Below are positions 1-5,424 of a stretch of 5,828 nt of DNA, in pieces. The notes beneath the pieces are model-generated. The model was not told where the DNA came from. It saw only the letters and a list, made by a program, of their open reading frames with translations, and made no database searches. How positions within the stretch are numbered: position 1 is the first letter of the stretch; every line of letters starts with the position of its first letter. The stretch lies in NCBI GenBank assembly GCA_023269365.1, contig JAHFTN010000096.1, forward strand, positions 1 to 5,828, given 5' to 3'. This DNA is from Chlamydiota bacterium (GTDB taxonomy: Bacteria > Chlamydiota > Chlamydiia > Chlamydiales > Rhabdochlamydiaceae). Made by a program: the position numbers and the translations under genes.

Positions 1-2
1 CA

Positions 3-2168
3 ATTCAAGTTGATTCGGGCGTCAGTGCGATTTATAGCGGCAACCTCACAGGTCCAGGGCCTTTTTCTTGTACCGGAGGAGGAACACTTACCCTCTCAGG
101 AGCTAATACGTATGGGGGAATCACAACCATCGGACCTAATGCTACGCTTGTAGTTGATGAGAGCAATTCGTTGGGATCGGCAGCTGTTGTGGATTTAGGG
201 AGTTTAATATTTAGTCTTTCTTCTGACACCATTTCCAACGCCATTTCAGGCTCTGGCAGTATTACTCTGAATGGGACGGGCACATTTAGTTTTACAAATA
301 TCCCCAACACATATTCCGGGGGAACAATCGTCTCTCAAGGGACCCTTGAGGTAAGCAACTTTTTAGCTCTTGGCTCTGGCACTATCAGCCTTAACGCAGG
401 AGCTGCCCTGGAAGTGACGACGACAGCGAGTTCTACTTTACCTATCGCGATCGGCATAGCCCAAGCTACTATCGAGGTGGATAGTGGCGTCAATTTTAGT
501 TATTCAGGTTCCATTACAAGCCTCACAAATTCTTCTCTATCATTGATCGGAACGGGCACTCTTACTTTTGCAGGCAGCAATAGCTCTTCGGGGACCGCCA
601 CGTTAGGAGATGGATTCCATCTCGCCCTAGACGGGGGCTCTTTTGTGGGGCCCGTTGCCGTGAGCTCTGGAGCTGAGCTCCGTGGGCACGGTTCTGTAGG
701 ACCACTTACAAATGAGGGACAACTCGTTTTACATCCTGTAAGTTTTTCCGGGGGAGTTACCCTCGAAGTCACGGGGGATTACAGGCAAGATTCTGCAGGA
801 ACCCTTCAGGTGGGCATCCGAGGGACAGGGGAGAGGACGCTCCTTAACGTAAGTCAAACGGCGCATCTAGATGGGGAGTTAGTCGTCACAGATTCTCCTC
901 TCGAAGCGTATGCGTTTGATCAGAGGTACAAAATCGTCACCGCTGTCAATGACATTATCACCGAGTTTGCTACAGAGAGTTTACCTGCAGTACCGCAGCT
1001 TGCTGTCTTTTATAACATCGATCCCAGTGTGGTTCTTGCGGTGACTTCTCAGTCGGTGCTTGTGGGAGCGCACGTCTTTCATCACAATCCCCAGCAGGTG
1101 CTGCATAACTTACAAGAGATCATACACACCCCTGACTCAGATCTTGTCAACGTGATTAGCGATATGAGCTCTTTCGATTCAGAAGAGCTCACCCAAGCTC
1201 TAGATCAGCTCCATCCCGCTCAATTTGGCGCTTTTGATCTTGTCAATGTCAACACGGACGGCATGGTTACAAAGATTTTTGCAAGCCACCTTGCAGAAGA
1301 ATGTTGCGACCATCTCAATACTCCGTGTGGCTGCTCTAATGTGAGTGTATGGATACATCCTTTTGGGTATCTTTTAAATCAAGAGCGTATCGGAGAACAA
1401 CTCGGTTTTTGGGCCAATGCAAAAGGGGTCGTTGCAGGACTCAATTTCTGCTCTAAAAAAGGGCTCCTCATGGGGGTCGGGGCGGCTTTTAGTTCTACAG
1501 ACCTCACATGGCATCACAACCGAGGCCATGGCAGTATGGATAAGGCCACTGTCGGGATCTATGCCGATTACACTCGCAACGCCTTTTCAATAGAAGCCTC
1601 CCTTTCTGGGGGGTTAGATGTATTTACAGCTGTGCGTAAAATCCATTTCGGAGATTTAACCCGTCATGCACACCACCAAAAGGGGGGGTATGATCTGACG
1701 GCACACCTCGGAAGCGGTTATGAGATCGAGATGAGAAAATTTTACTTGCAGCCCTTTGTAGATCTCGATTATTTCAATCTCTATCAGAAAGGGTTTACAG
1801 AAGGGGGTGCAGACTCTTTAAACCTCACTGTCAATGGGCACCATGCCAATATGCTCCGCTCTGAGGCGGGATTAAGCTTGACCCACAGCTATAAGATGGG
1901 TAACGGGGGGTGCTTTTCTCCCAAGATCTGGCTTAGCGGCATCAATGAAGCTTATCTCATTAAGAAACACTACATAGCCCGTTTTATAGGGGAGAACCCG
2001 TTCTATGAGGTCAGGACTTTTAGCAATCCGATCACCCTCCTATCGCCCGGTGTCGATTTGAGCTTTACTTGGGGAGTTGGGCTGAGCTTTTCTGTGCGCT
2101 ACAGCGCTGAGCTCAACCATGAGATTGTGACGAACAAGCTAGACAGTCGACTCGAGTGGTTTTTTTAA
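3..2168 (+). CDS. Autotransporter (type V secretion), 3' part: beta-helix passenger repeats plus C-terminal beta-barrel
   Basis: The frame is open from the left edge, so the start and signal peptide lie outside; 721 residues are visible. Residues about 26-60, 83-136 and 179-207 resemble passenger-associated transport repeats (for example GTLTLSGANTYGG and GTIVSQGTLEV). Residues 1-16 (IQVDSGV...YSG) recur at about 157-172 (IEVDSGV...YSG), suggesting a passenger unit of roughly 156 residues. The segment 225-345 (LEVTGDYRQ, LNVSQTAHLDGELVV, YKIVTA) is the usual junction before the barrel. A helical stretch with ALDQLHPAQFGAF (about 399-411) and a cysteine cluster (C434, C435, C442, C444) precede the barrel, about 447-721, made of alternating beta strands and ending in W-F-F, the typical outer-membrane C-terminus. 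The passenger would be exposed or released at the surface; its ligand cannot be told. It is not a classical chlamydial Pmp, since repeated GGAI/FxxN motifs are absent from the visible part. Confidence 0.9.
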   Translation: MQVDSGVSAIYSGNLTGPGPFSCTGGGTLTLSGANTYGGITTIGPNATLVVDESNSLGSAAVVDLGSLIFSLSSDTISNAISGSGSITLNGTGTFSFTNIPNTYSGGTIVSQGTLEVSNFLALGSGTISLNAGAALEVTTTASSTLPIAIGIAQATIEVDSGVNFSYSGSITSLTNSSLSLIGTGTLTFAGSNSSSGTATLGDGFHLALDGGSFVGPVAVSSGAELRGHGSVGPLTNEGQLVLHPVSFSGGVTLEVTGDYRQDSAGTLQVGIRGTGERTLLNVSQTAHLDGELVVTDSPLEAYAFDQRYKIVTAVNDIITEFATESLPAVPQLAVFYNIDPSVVLAVTSQSVLVGAHVFHHNPQQVLHNLQEIIHTPDSDLVNVISDMSSFDSEELTQALDQLHPAQFGAFDLVNVNTDGMVTKIFASHLAEECCDHLNTPCGCSNVSVWIHPFGYLLNQERIGEQLGFWANAKGVVAGLNFCSKKGLLMGVGAAFSSTDLTWHHNRGHGSMDKATVGIYADYTRNAFSIEASLSGGLDVFTAVRKIHFGDLTRHAHHQKGGYDLTAHLGSGYEIEMRKFYLQPFVDLDYFNLYQKGFTEGGADSLNLTVNGHHANMLRSEAGLSLTHSYKMGNGGCFSPKIWLSGINEAYLIKKHYIARFIGENPFYEVRTFSNPITLLSPGVDLSFTWGVGLSFSVRYSAELNHEIVTNKLDSRLEWFF

Positions 2169-3058
2169 CGAGTGGTGACAAAGACTTTGCCAGCAGCGTC
2201 GACAAGGATCGAATTTTCTGCCTGAGCGACCCATCCTTTTGTTTCTTCGATGAGAGGGGGATACCCTGTAATCACTCCCGCATCGCGCAGCGCTTGTATA
2301 GCTTCCTTGGTTTGCGCAGGATTTTCACTGACTTTAAGAAGGTCGTGAATCGAGAAGGGAAGCCCCTTAAAGGTTTGTATTTTGTCTACCAAAGAGCGCT
2401 CCAGAGAAGAGGTGAGGGGTTTTTCCTTTACGAAAGAAAAAATCGTCGCTGTTCCCCCTTCGTGTATCAGTCCTTTGCCGCTTGTCGCAAAAGGCTCGAT
2501 GGCAAAGGTCATCCCCGGCTGGACAACTCCCTTAGATCGATCTTCGTAATTGGGGATGAGGGGAGGGGTATGGACCCGATAAAAACCCAACCCATGGCCA
2601 CAGAGGTTTCTTATCGGCTGCAATCCAAACGACAGGATGGTGGTCTCAACTACTTTACCGATCTCTCGAAGGGGAAGCCCTACCTTAATAATTTTTTCCG
2701 CATTCAGAAGAGCCGCTTCTGCGGCGTCGATGATGTGTTGATGGCGACCGGATAGATCGATACTCACAGCACAATCCCCAATAGCTCCGTTAAAACAGAC
2801 TCCCACATCGAGTTTGACGAGTTGATCGGAAAAGAGAAGATCTTCTTCTGGCTGGGGCAGGAAATGAGCGGCGACCTCATTAAACGCAATCTGGGGAGGG
2901 AAGGCGGCAATGGCGCCGAGATCCACAATTTTTTGCTGGATTTGTTCGATGACGCCGTTGTAAGAAGCTCCCTTTTGAATTAAGGTCTTCCCGAAGGCGC
3001 GCACCTCTTTCGCAATGGCTCCCGCTCGAATGAAATTTTGTTTATAAGATTCTTTCAT
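2165..3058 (-). CDS. map: Methionine aminopeptidase, type II (archaeal/eukaryotic class)
   Basis: Removes the initiator Met from nascent cytoplasmic proteins using a dinuclear metal centre. The 297-residue product aligns by eye along its length with archaeal MetAP2 such as that of Pyrococcus furiosus. The five metal ligands are D84 (KLDVGV), D95 (IGDCAV), H155 (NLCGHGL), E188 (AIEPFA) and E281 (AQAENS); H65 (NEVAAH) and H163 match conserved active-site histidines. The roughly 60-residue helical insert that separates type II from type I enzymes lies between E188 and E281. Start chosen at 3058 because MKESYKQNFIRAGAIAKEVR matches the family N-terminus; an in-frame ATG at 3130 would add 24 residues overlapping the upstream gene. 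No clear Shine-Dalgarno precedes it. It lies 22 nt downstream of the GxxExxY gene. Type II enzymes are uncommon in bacteria, so lateral acquisition is inferred; whether a second, type I map exists elsewhere cannot be seen. Confidence 0.92.
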   Translation of the reverse strand: MKESYKQNFIRAGAIAKEVRAFGKTLIQKGASYNGVIEQIQQKIVDLGAIAAFPPQIAFNEVAAHFLPQPEEDLLFSDQLVKLDVGVCFNGAIGDCAVSIDLSGRHQHIIDAAEAALLNAEKIIKVGLPLREIGKVVETTILSFGLQPIRNLCGHGLGFYRVHTPPLIPNYEDRSKGVVQPGMTFAIEPFATSGKGLIHEGGTATIFSFVKEKPLTSSLERSLVDKIQTFKGLPFSIHDLLKVSENPAQTKEAIQALRDAGVITGYPPLIEETKGWVAQAENSILVDAAGKVFVTTR

Positions 3059-3080
3059 GGGAAACAGTGTATCAGAAATT

Positions 3081-3497
3081 TCAAGAGTTGGCAACACCTG
3101 CCATTGATTCACTGAGGGCGGACCTGTCATTGACTAGATGGATCACCCCTTCTCTTAGCTGATGGGTTCCAAAATTAATGAGTAGCCCCGACTTCAAGCC
3201 TGTCATGCGTAGGTAGGTCATGAGTTGAGCTTGGTAAAAAGGGAAGATTTTTTCTGTCGCCTTCACTTCAATAATGATCATCCCCTCTATGAGAATATCT
3301 AAAAATAGCGGCTCGCGGATGGGGACTCCCTTATAGAGAACGGGGATCGGCAGCTGCCGCTGGTAGCGCACTCTTTTCAAAGTCAGCTCATGGCAAAGAG
3401 CCGACTCGTACACAGTTTCCAATAGCCCAGGCCCTCCTAGGTTGATGTGGACATCGAGTGCTGCATCTATAATCTTTTGATACAATTCTTTATCCAT
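3081..3497 (-). CDS. GxxExxY family protein (PDDEXK nuclease-like, function unknown)
   Basis: A 138-residue protein with the signature G24-L-L-E27-T-V-Y30 and a PDDEXK-type core: D67 in FLDILIEG, then E77 and K79 in IIIEVKA, followed by QAQLMTYLRMTG (90-100) and GLLINFG (104-110). This order is typical of the GxxExxY family, small proteins of unknown biochemical role with a restriction-endonuclease-like fold. The start at 3497 is supported by AAGAGG (3505-3510) seven nt upstream; a further in-frame ATG at 3551 would add 18 residues unlike the family. After the usual end (HLVN, 120-123) there is a 15-residue tail. It probably shares a transcript with the aminopeptidase downstream. The catalytic-looking D/E/K set is intact, so it may be active, but no substrate can be named. 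These genes occur sporadically and in accessory positions; here it sits beside a palindrome and a MITE-like element. Confidence 0.9.
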   Translation of the reverse strand: MDKELYQKIIDAALDVHINLGGPGLLETVYESALCHELTLKRVRYQRQLPIPVLYKGVPIREPLFLDILIEGMIIIEVKATEKIFPFYQAQLMTYLRMTGLKSGLLINFGTHQLREGVIHLVNDRSALSESMAGVANS

Positions 3498-3569
3498 ATA
3501 GGAACCTCTTTGGTTGAATCGGTAAAATCTAGCACAGAATAGACAAGTCATAAAGAGAAATTTTTAGTT

Positions 3570-3589
3570 ATGACGCAAATTTGCGTCAT
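3570..3589. promoter_or_regulatory. 20-bp perfect palindrome, candidate operator or hairpin
   Basis: ATGACGCAAATTTGCGTCAT is its own reverse complement, in the gap upstream of the GxxExxY gene. Its symmetry with no spacer suits a dimeric DNA-binding regulator. It lies about 73-92 nt upstream of the GxxExxY start and 10-30 nt downstream of a possible -10 box on the same strand. Read as + strand RNA the stem extends outward to 3561-3598 using U-A pairs and three G-U wobbles; no U-run follows on either strand, so it is not a canonical intrinsic terminator. Confidence 0.45.
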
Positions 3590-3604
3590 GATTAGAAAAT
3601 AAAA

Positions 3605-3613
3605 TTTATAACA
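3605..3613 (-). promoter_or_regulatory. Possible extended -10 promoter for the GxxExxY-map pair
   Basis: The minus strand reads TGTTATAAA, a TGn extended -10 followed by a five-of-six match to TATAAT. No good -35 hexamer is found at 16-18 nt. A start point near 3598 would give a leader of about 100 nt carrying the palindrome at its 5' end. Alternative weak candidates exist closer to the gene (TTTATG, 17 nt, TAGATT). Speculative. Confidence 0.25.
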
Positions 3614-3638
3614 TTTTCATTGTAAATGAATTAGGAAT

Positions 3639-3662
3639 TCATGAAGTGGCTTTTAAAAGGCT
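3639..3662 (-). pseudogene. Stranded original 3' end of dapA
   Basis: On the minus strand these 24 bases read AGC CTT TTA AAA GCC ACT TCA TGA, i.e. S-L-L-K-A-T-S-stop. Joined to the end of the interrupted gene (…A-K-S-E-I-R, ending CGC in the duplicated target) the frame is continuous and gives …SEIRSLLKATS, similar to the usual last helix of DapA (E. coli VRAALKHAGLL). This is therefore the ancestral C-terminus and stop, separated from the gene by the inserted element; a 301-residue protein is restored when the element and one target copy are removed. Confidence 0.85.
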
Positions 3663-3672
3663 GCGGATTTCT
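3663..3672. repeat. Target-site duplication, left copy
   Basis: GCGGATTTCT directly abuts the left end of the element and is identical to 3861-3870 at the right end. It belongs to the dapA reading frame (minus strand AGAAATCCGC), which confirms it as duplicated host sequence. Confidence 0.9.
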
Positions 3673-3860
3673 CAGGACACCTGCAAAGTCCTTGTGACGT
3701 GCCCTCTTTAAAACAGGGAGAAAAATAACAAGATATTAGGATGGACAGGATGAGAAAAAAGGTAAAAAATTTCCCGATTTTCTCATCCTGTCCATCCTAA
3801 TATCTTGTTATTTTTCTTAAATTTGCAAGGTTAGTCTTGAAAGACTTTGCAGGTGTCCTG
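3673..3860. mobile_element. 188-bp MITE-like element inserted in the dapA 3' end
   Basis: Its ends are perfect 18-bp terminal inverted repeats: CAGGACACCTGCAAAGTC at 3673-3690 and the reverse complement at 3843-3860. A perfect 10-bp direct repeat flanks it. Inside are a 40-bp perfect inverted repeat (3719-3758 with 3778-3817) and two short, poorly matching spacers (3691-3718, 3818-3842). There is no room for a transposase, so it is a non-autonomous element to be moved in trans. Direct repeats near 10 bp are known from several DDE families (IS4 and ISAs1 groups among them); the parent family cannot be assigned by eye. The whole element could fold into one long hairpin. The right end supplies nine codons and the stop of the present dapA. 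Confidence 0.9.
3719..3817. repeat. 40-bp perfect inverted repeat with 19-nt loop, inner part of the element
   Basis: Left arm 3719-3758 (containing AGGATGGACAGGATGAG) and right arm 3778-3817 (containing CTCATCCTGTCCATCCT) are exact reverse complements; the loop is 3759-3777, within which GG/CC and AAA/TTT pairs allow a partial extension. Transcribed from either side, the second arm ends in a U-rich run (UUAUUUUUCU). It could slow or stop RNA polymerase after dapA, or be cut by RNase III, but it is not a classical short GC-rich terminator. Confidence 0.9.
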
Positions 3861-4742
3861 GCGGATTTCTGATTTTGCAAAAAAGGCCACAAGCTGGGCT
3901 CTGTTTTCTTTTTGCAGAGAAGAGAGGGGCAGGCGACAGGGGCCTGCCGGCAGGCCGCAGTGGTGCATCGCTTCTTTGATGGGGATCGGGTTTGTTTCGA
4001 TAAGAGCTAAGCGGAAAAAAGGGAGGAGTTGTTCATGCCATTTTCTCGCATCACTAAATTTCCCTTCGAGGGCTGCATGGACCAGTTCTCCCATTTCATA
4101 GGGAAAGAGGTTACTTACAATGGAGATGATGCCGCCAGCGCCAAGCGCCATCATAGGTAGGGTGAGGCTGTCGTCTCCTGAGAGCACACTAAAGTGGGGG
4201 AATTGCCTCTGAACGGTATGGAGGACATCCGCGACTTGATCGAGATTGGAGGAAGCCTCTTTCACTCCTGCTATGTGAGAAAGCGCTGCTAATTGTAGGA
4301 GTGTGGGCGTCTCGATGTTAACCCCTGTTCTTCCCTGGTGATTATAGATTAAAACGGGTAGGTCGACAGCTTCTGTAATTGCTTTAAAATGTTGAAAAAT
4401 TCCGGCTTGGGTGGGTTTGTTGTAGTAGGGAGTGACGATGAGCGCAAGGTCTGCGCCCAGCTCCTTGGCTTCTTGTGTCTGCTCGATTGTGACGGCAGTC
4501 GAATTACTGCCCGTTCCTGCAATGACGAGGAGGTGGCCTTGGGCTTCTTCAATCCCTATTTGTAAAATTCTTCTTTTTTCCTCGCGCGTTAGCGTAGAGG
4601 CTTCCCCTGTGGAGCCGAGAAATACAAGACCTGTAACACGCGCTTCGATCTGCCGCCTTATGTTTTTGCGCAACCCTTCTTCATCGAGTTTTCCCTGTAG
4701 AAAGGGGGTGATCATCGCTGTAAATACACCTTCAAGACGCAT
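3831..4742 (-). CDS. dapA: 4-hydroxy-tetrahydrodipicolinate synthase, C-terminus rewritten by an insertion
   Basis: Condenses pyruvate with aspartate semialdehyde, the first committed step to mDAP and lysine; a cytoplasmic TIM barrel, usually tetrameric. Of 303 residues the active site is recognisable with E. coli numbering: K161 (GVKEAS, Schiff base), Y133 (LIYN), R138 (GRTG), Y107 (TPYYNKP) and T45; T44 of E. coli is S44 here (GSTGEAS), which keeps the hydroxyl. Positions 135-136 are HQ where E. coli has VP. The start at 4742 fits the family N-terminus (MRLEGVFTAMITPF) and GAGGAG at 4749-4754, six nt upstream; a longer frame from 4874 lies wholly within dapB. The gene overlaps dapB by 11 nt, implying coupled translation. 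The last nine residues (QDTCKVFQD) and TAA come from the inserted element and replace SLLKATS. The catalytic barrel is untouched, so the enzyme is probably still active, with an altered final helix. Confidence 0.96.
   Translation of the reverse strand: MRLEGVFTAMITPFLQGKLDEEGLRKNIRRQIEARVTGLVFLGSTGEASTLTREEKRRILQIGIEEAQGHLLVIAGTGSNSTAVTIEQTQEAKELGADLALIVTPYYNKPTQAGIFQHFKAITEAVDLPVLIYNHQGRTGVNIETPTLLQLAALSHIAGVKEASSNLDQVADVLHTVQRQFPHFSVLSGDDSLTLPMMALGAGGIISIVSNLFPYEMGELVHAALEGKFSDARKWHEQLLPFFRLALIETNPIPIKEAMHHCGLPAGPCRLPLSSLQKENRAQLVAFFAKSEIRQDTCKVFQD
3861..3870. repeat. Target-site duplication, right copy
   Basis: GCGGATTTCT directly follows the right terminal inverted repeat and matches 3663-3672 exactly. 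It encodes the E-I-R that precedes the new tail of DapA. Confidence 0.9.
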
Positions 4743-5412
4743 AGAGAACTCCTCGAATAAAATCGTCAATAGTATAAAAACCTTGTTTTCCCTGCAGCCA
4801 GTTTGCTGCCGTGAGAGCCCCTTTGGCATAGCCCTGTCTTGTCTTGGCTGTATGCTGTAAAGAGATCGTGTCAAAAATAGAGTCGAAGAGCACGGTGTGC
4901 TCTCCTAGGGTAGAGCCTTGTCGCAAAGAGCTGAACTCTACTTGCTTCAGCTTCGTTTCTAATAGCGCCTTAATGGCAAGAGCCGTTCCAGAGGGGGCGT
5001 CTTGCTTTTGAGCATGGTGCACCTCGTGTCCAGTAACGCCATAGTCTCCAAAAGAAGAAAACAGGGAAGCGCTCGTTTTAAGAAGTTCTAAAAAGAGGAG
5101 GACCCCCAGCGAAAAATTGGGAGAAAAAAGGGCGCCGATCTGTGCCTGTTCAATAGCAGTTTTGACTTGAGGAAGCTGTTCTACCCATCCTGTGGTCCCG
5201 ATGACAAGGTTGGTGTGGGTCTTTGCGCAGCAGAGCACATTGTTTATCACAGCTTCTTTTGTGGAAAAGTCGAGGGCGACATCGGCCTGCGCGAGAGTGT
5301 CTAGGGGGTGTTGCTGTGAAGTAAATACCCCCACAATTTCATCTCCCCTTTCTAAGGCGGCAAGTTCTATGAGTTTTCCCATTTTTCCGTAGCCAAAAAG
5401 AGCAATTTTCAT
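4732..5412 (-). CDS. dapB: 4-hydroxy-tetrahydrodipicolinate reductase
   Basis: Reduces the DapA product with NAD(P)H to tetrahydrodipicolinate. The 226-residue protein has the N-terminal Rossmann motif G7-Y-G9-K-M-G12, the nicotinamide-side IGTTGW (71-76; many homologues have GTTGF), SPNFSLGV (97-104), and the substrate/catalytic segment H132-H133-x2-K136-x-DAPSGTA (138-144), followed by RQGSTLGEHTV (164-174 region). It is shorter than the E. coli enzyme (273 residues), the reduction being mainly in the N-terminal domain loops, but no key motif is missing. AGGAAG at 5419-5424 sits six nt before the ATG and directly after the stop of the upstream gene. Order potD-like, dapB, dapA with tight spacing implies one transcript; asd, lysC or dapL, frequent partners in other bacteria, are not in the window. 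Confidence 0.95.
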   Translation of the reverse strand: MKIALFGYGKMGKLIELAALERGDEIVGVFTSQQHPLDTLAQADVALDFSTKEAVINNVLCCAKTHTNLVIGTTGWVEQLPQVKTAIEQAQIGALFSPNFSLGVLLFLELLKTSASLFSSFGDYGVTGHEVHHAQKQDAPSGTALAIKALLETKLKQVEFSSLRQGSTLGEHTVLFDSIFDTISLQHTAKTRQGYAKGALTAANWLQGKQGFYTIDDFIRGVLYAS

Positions 5413-5424
5413 AGCAAGCTTCCT

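Larger units (their letters stand above)
3498..3638. other. Noncoding gap between the GxxExxY gene and the old dapA end
   Basis: An A/T-rich stretch with no credible reading frame. It contains the GxxExxY ribosome site (3505-3510), the 20-bp palindrome and the possible extended -10 listed separately. No intrinsic terminator for the dapB-dapA transcript is recognised here. With the element to its right it makes a gene-free region of 333 bases (3498-3830). Confidence 0.6.

Noticed and set aside
171..2168. Autotransporter starting at the TTG at 171
   Set aside because: The same frame is open to the window edge with continuous beta-helix repeat sequence and no signal peptide or ribosome site at 171, so the gene starts upstream.
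2180..2190. 11-bp AAAGACTTTGC shared with the element end at 3840-3850
   Set aside because: It falls inside the conserved 3' coding part of the aminopeptidase, with no matching second end, so it is probably coincidence rather than an element remnant.
2156..2755. 199-codon plus-strand open frame
   Set aside because: It is antisense to the aminopeptidase, whose catalytic motifs are clear; the product is rich in Arg, Phe and Ser with no recognisable domain.
3059..3130. 24-residue longer start for the methionine aminopeptidase
   Set aside because: The extension overlaps the end of the GxxExxY gene and does not resemble MetAP2 N-termini; the homology begins at the ATG at 3058.
3570..3589. Palindrome as an intrinsic terminator of dapA or of the neighbouring pair
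   Set aside because: No T-run follows the stem on either strand, and on the minus strand the flanks do not extend the pairing.
3663..3870. CRISPR array or phage attachment site at the repeat cluster
   Set aside because: There are no regularly spaced direct repeats and no integrase; terminal inverted repeats plus a short target duplication fit a transposable element instead.
4432..4860. 142-codon plus-strand open frame opposite dapA and dapB
   Set aside because: It is a shadow of two well-supported enzymes, with no ribosome site or recognisable motif.
4743..4874. N-terminal extension of DapA by 44 residues
   Set aside because: It lies wholly inside dapB, has no similarity to DapA, and the internal ATG at 4742 has a good ribosome site at proper spacing.
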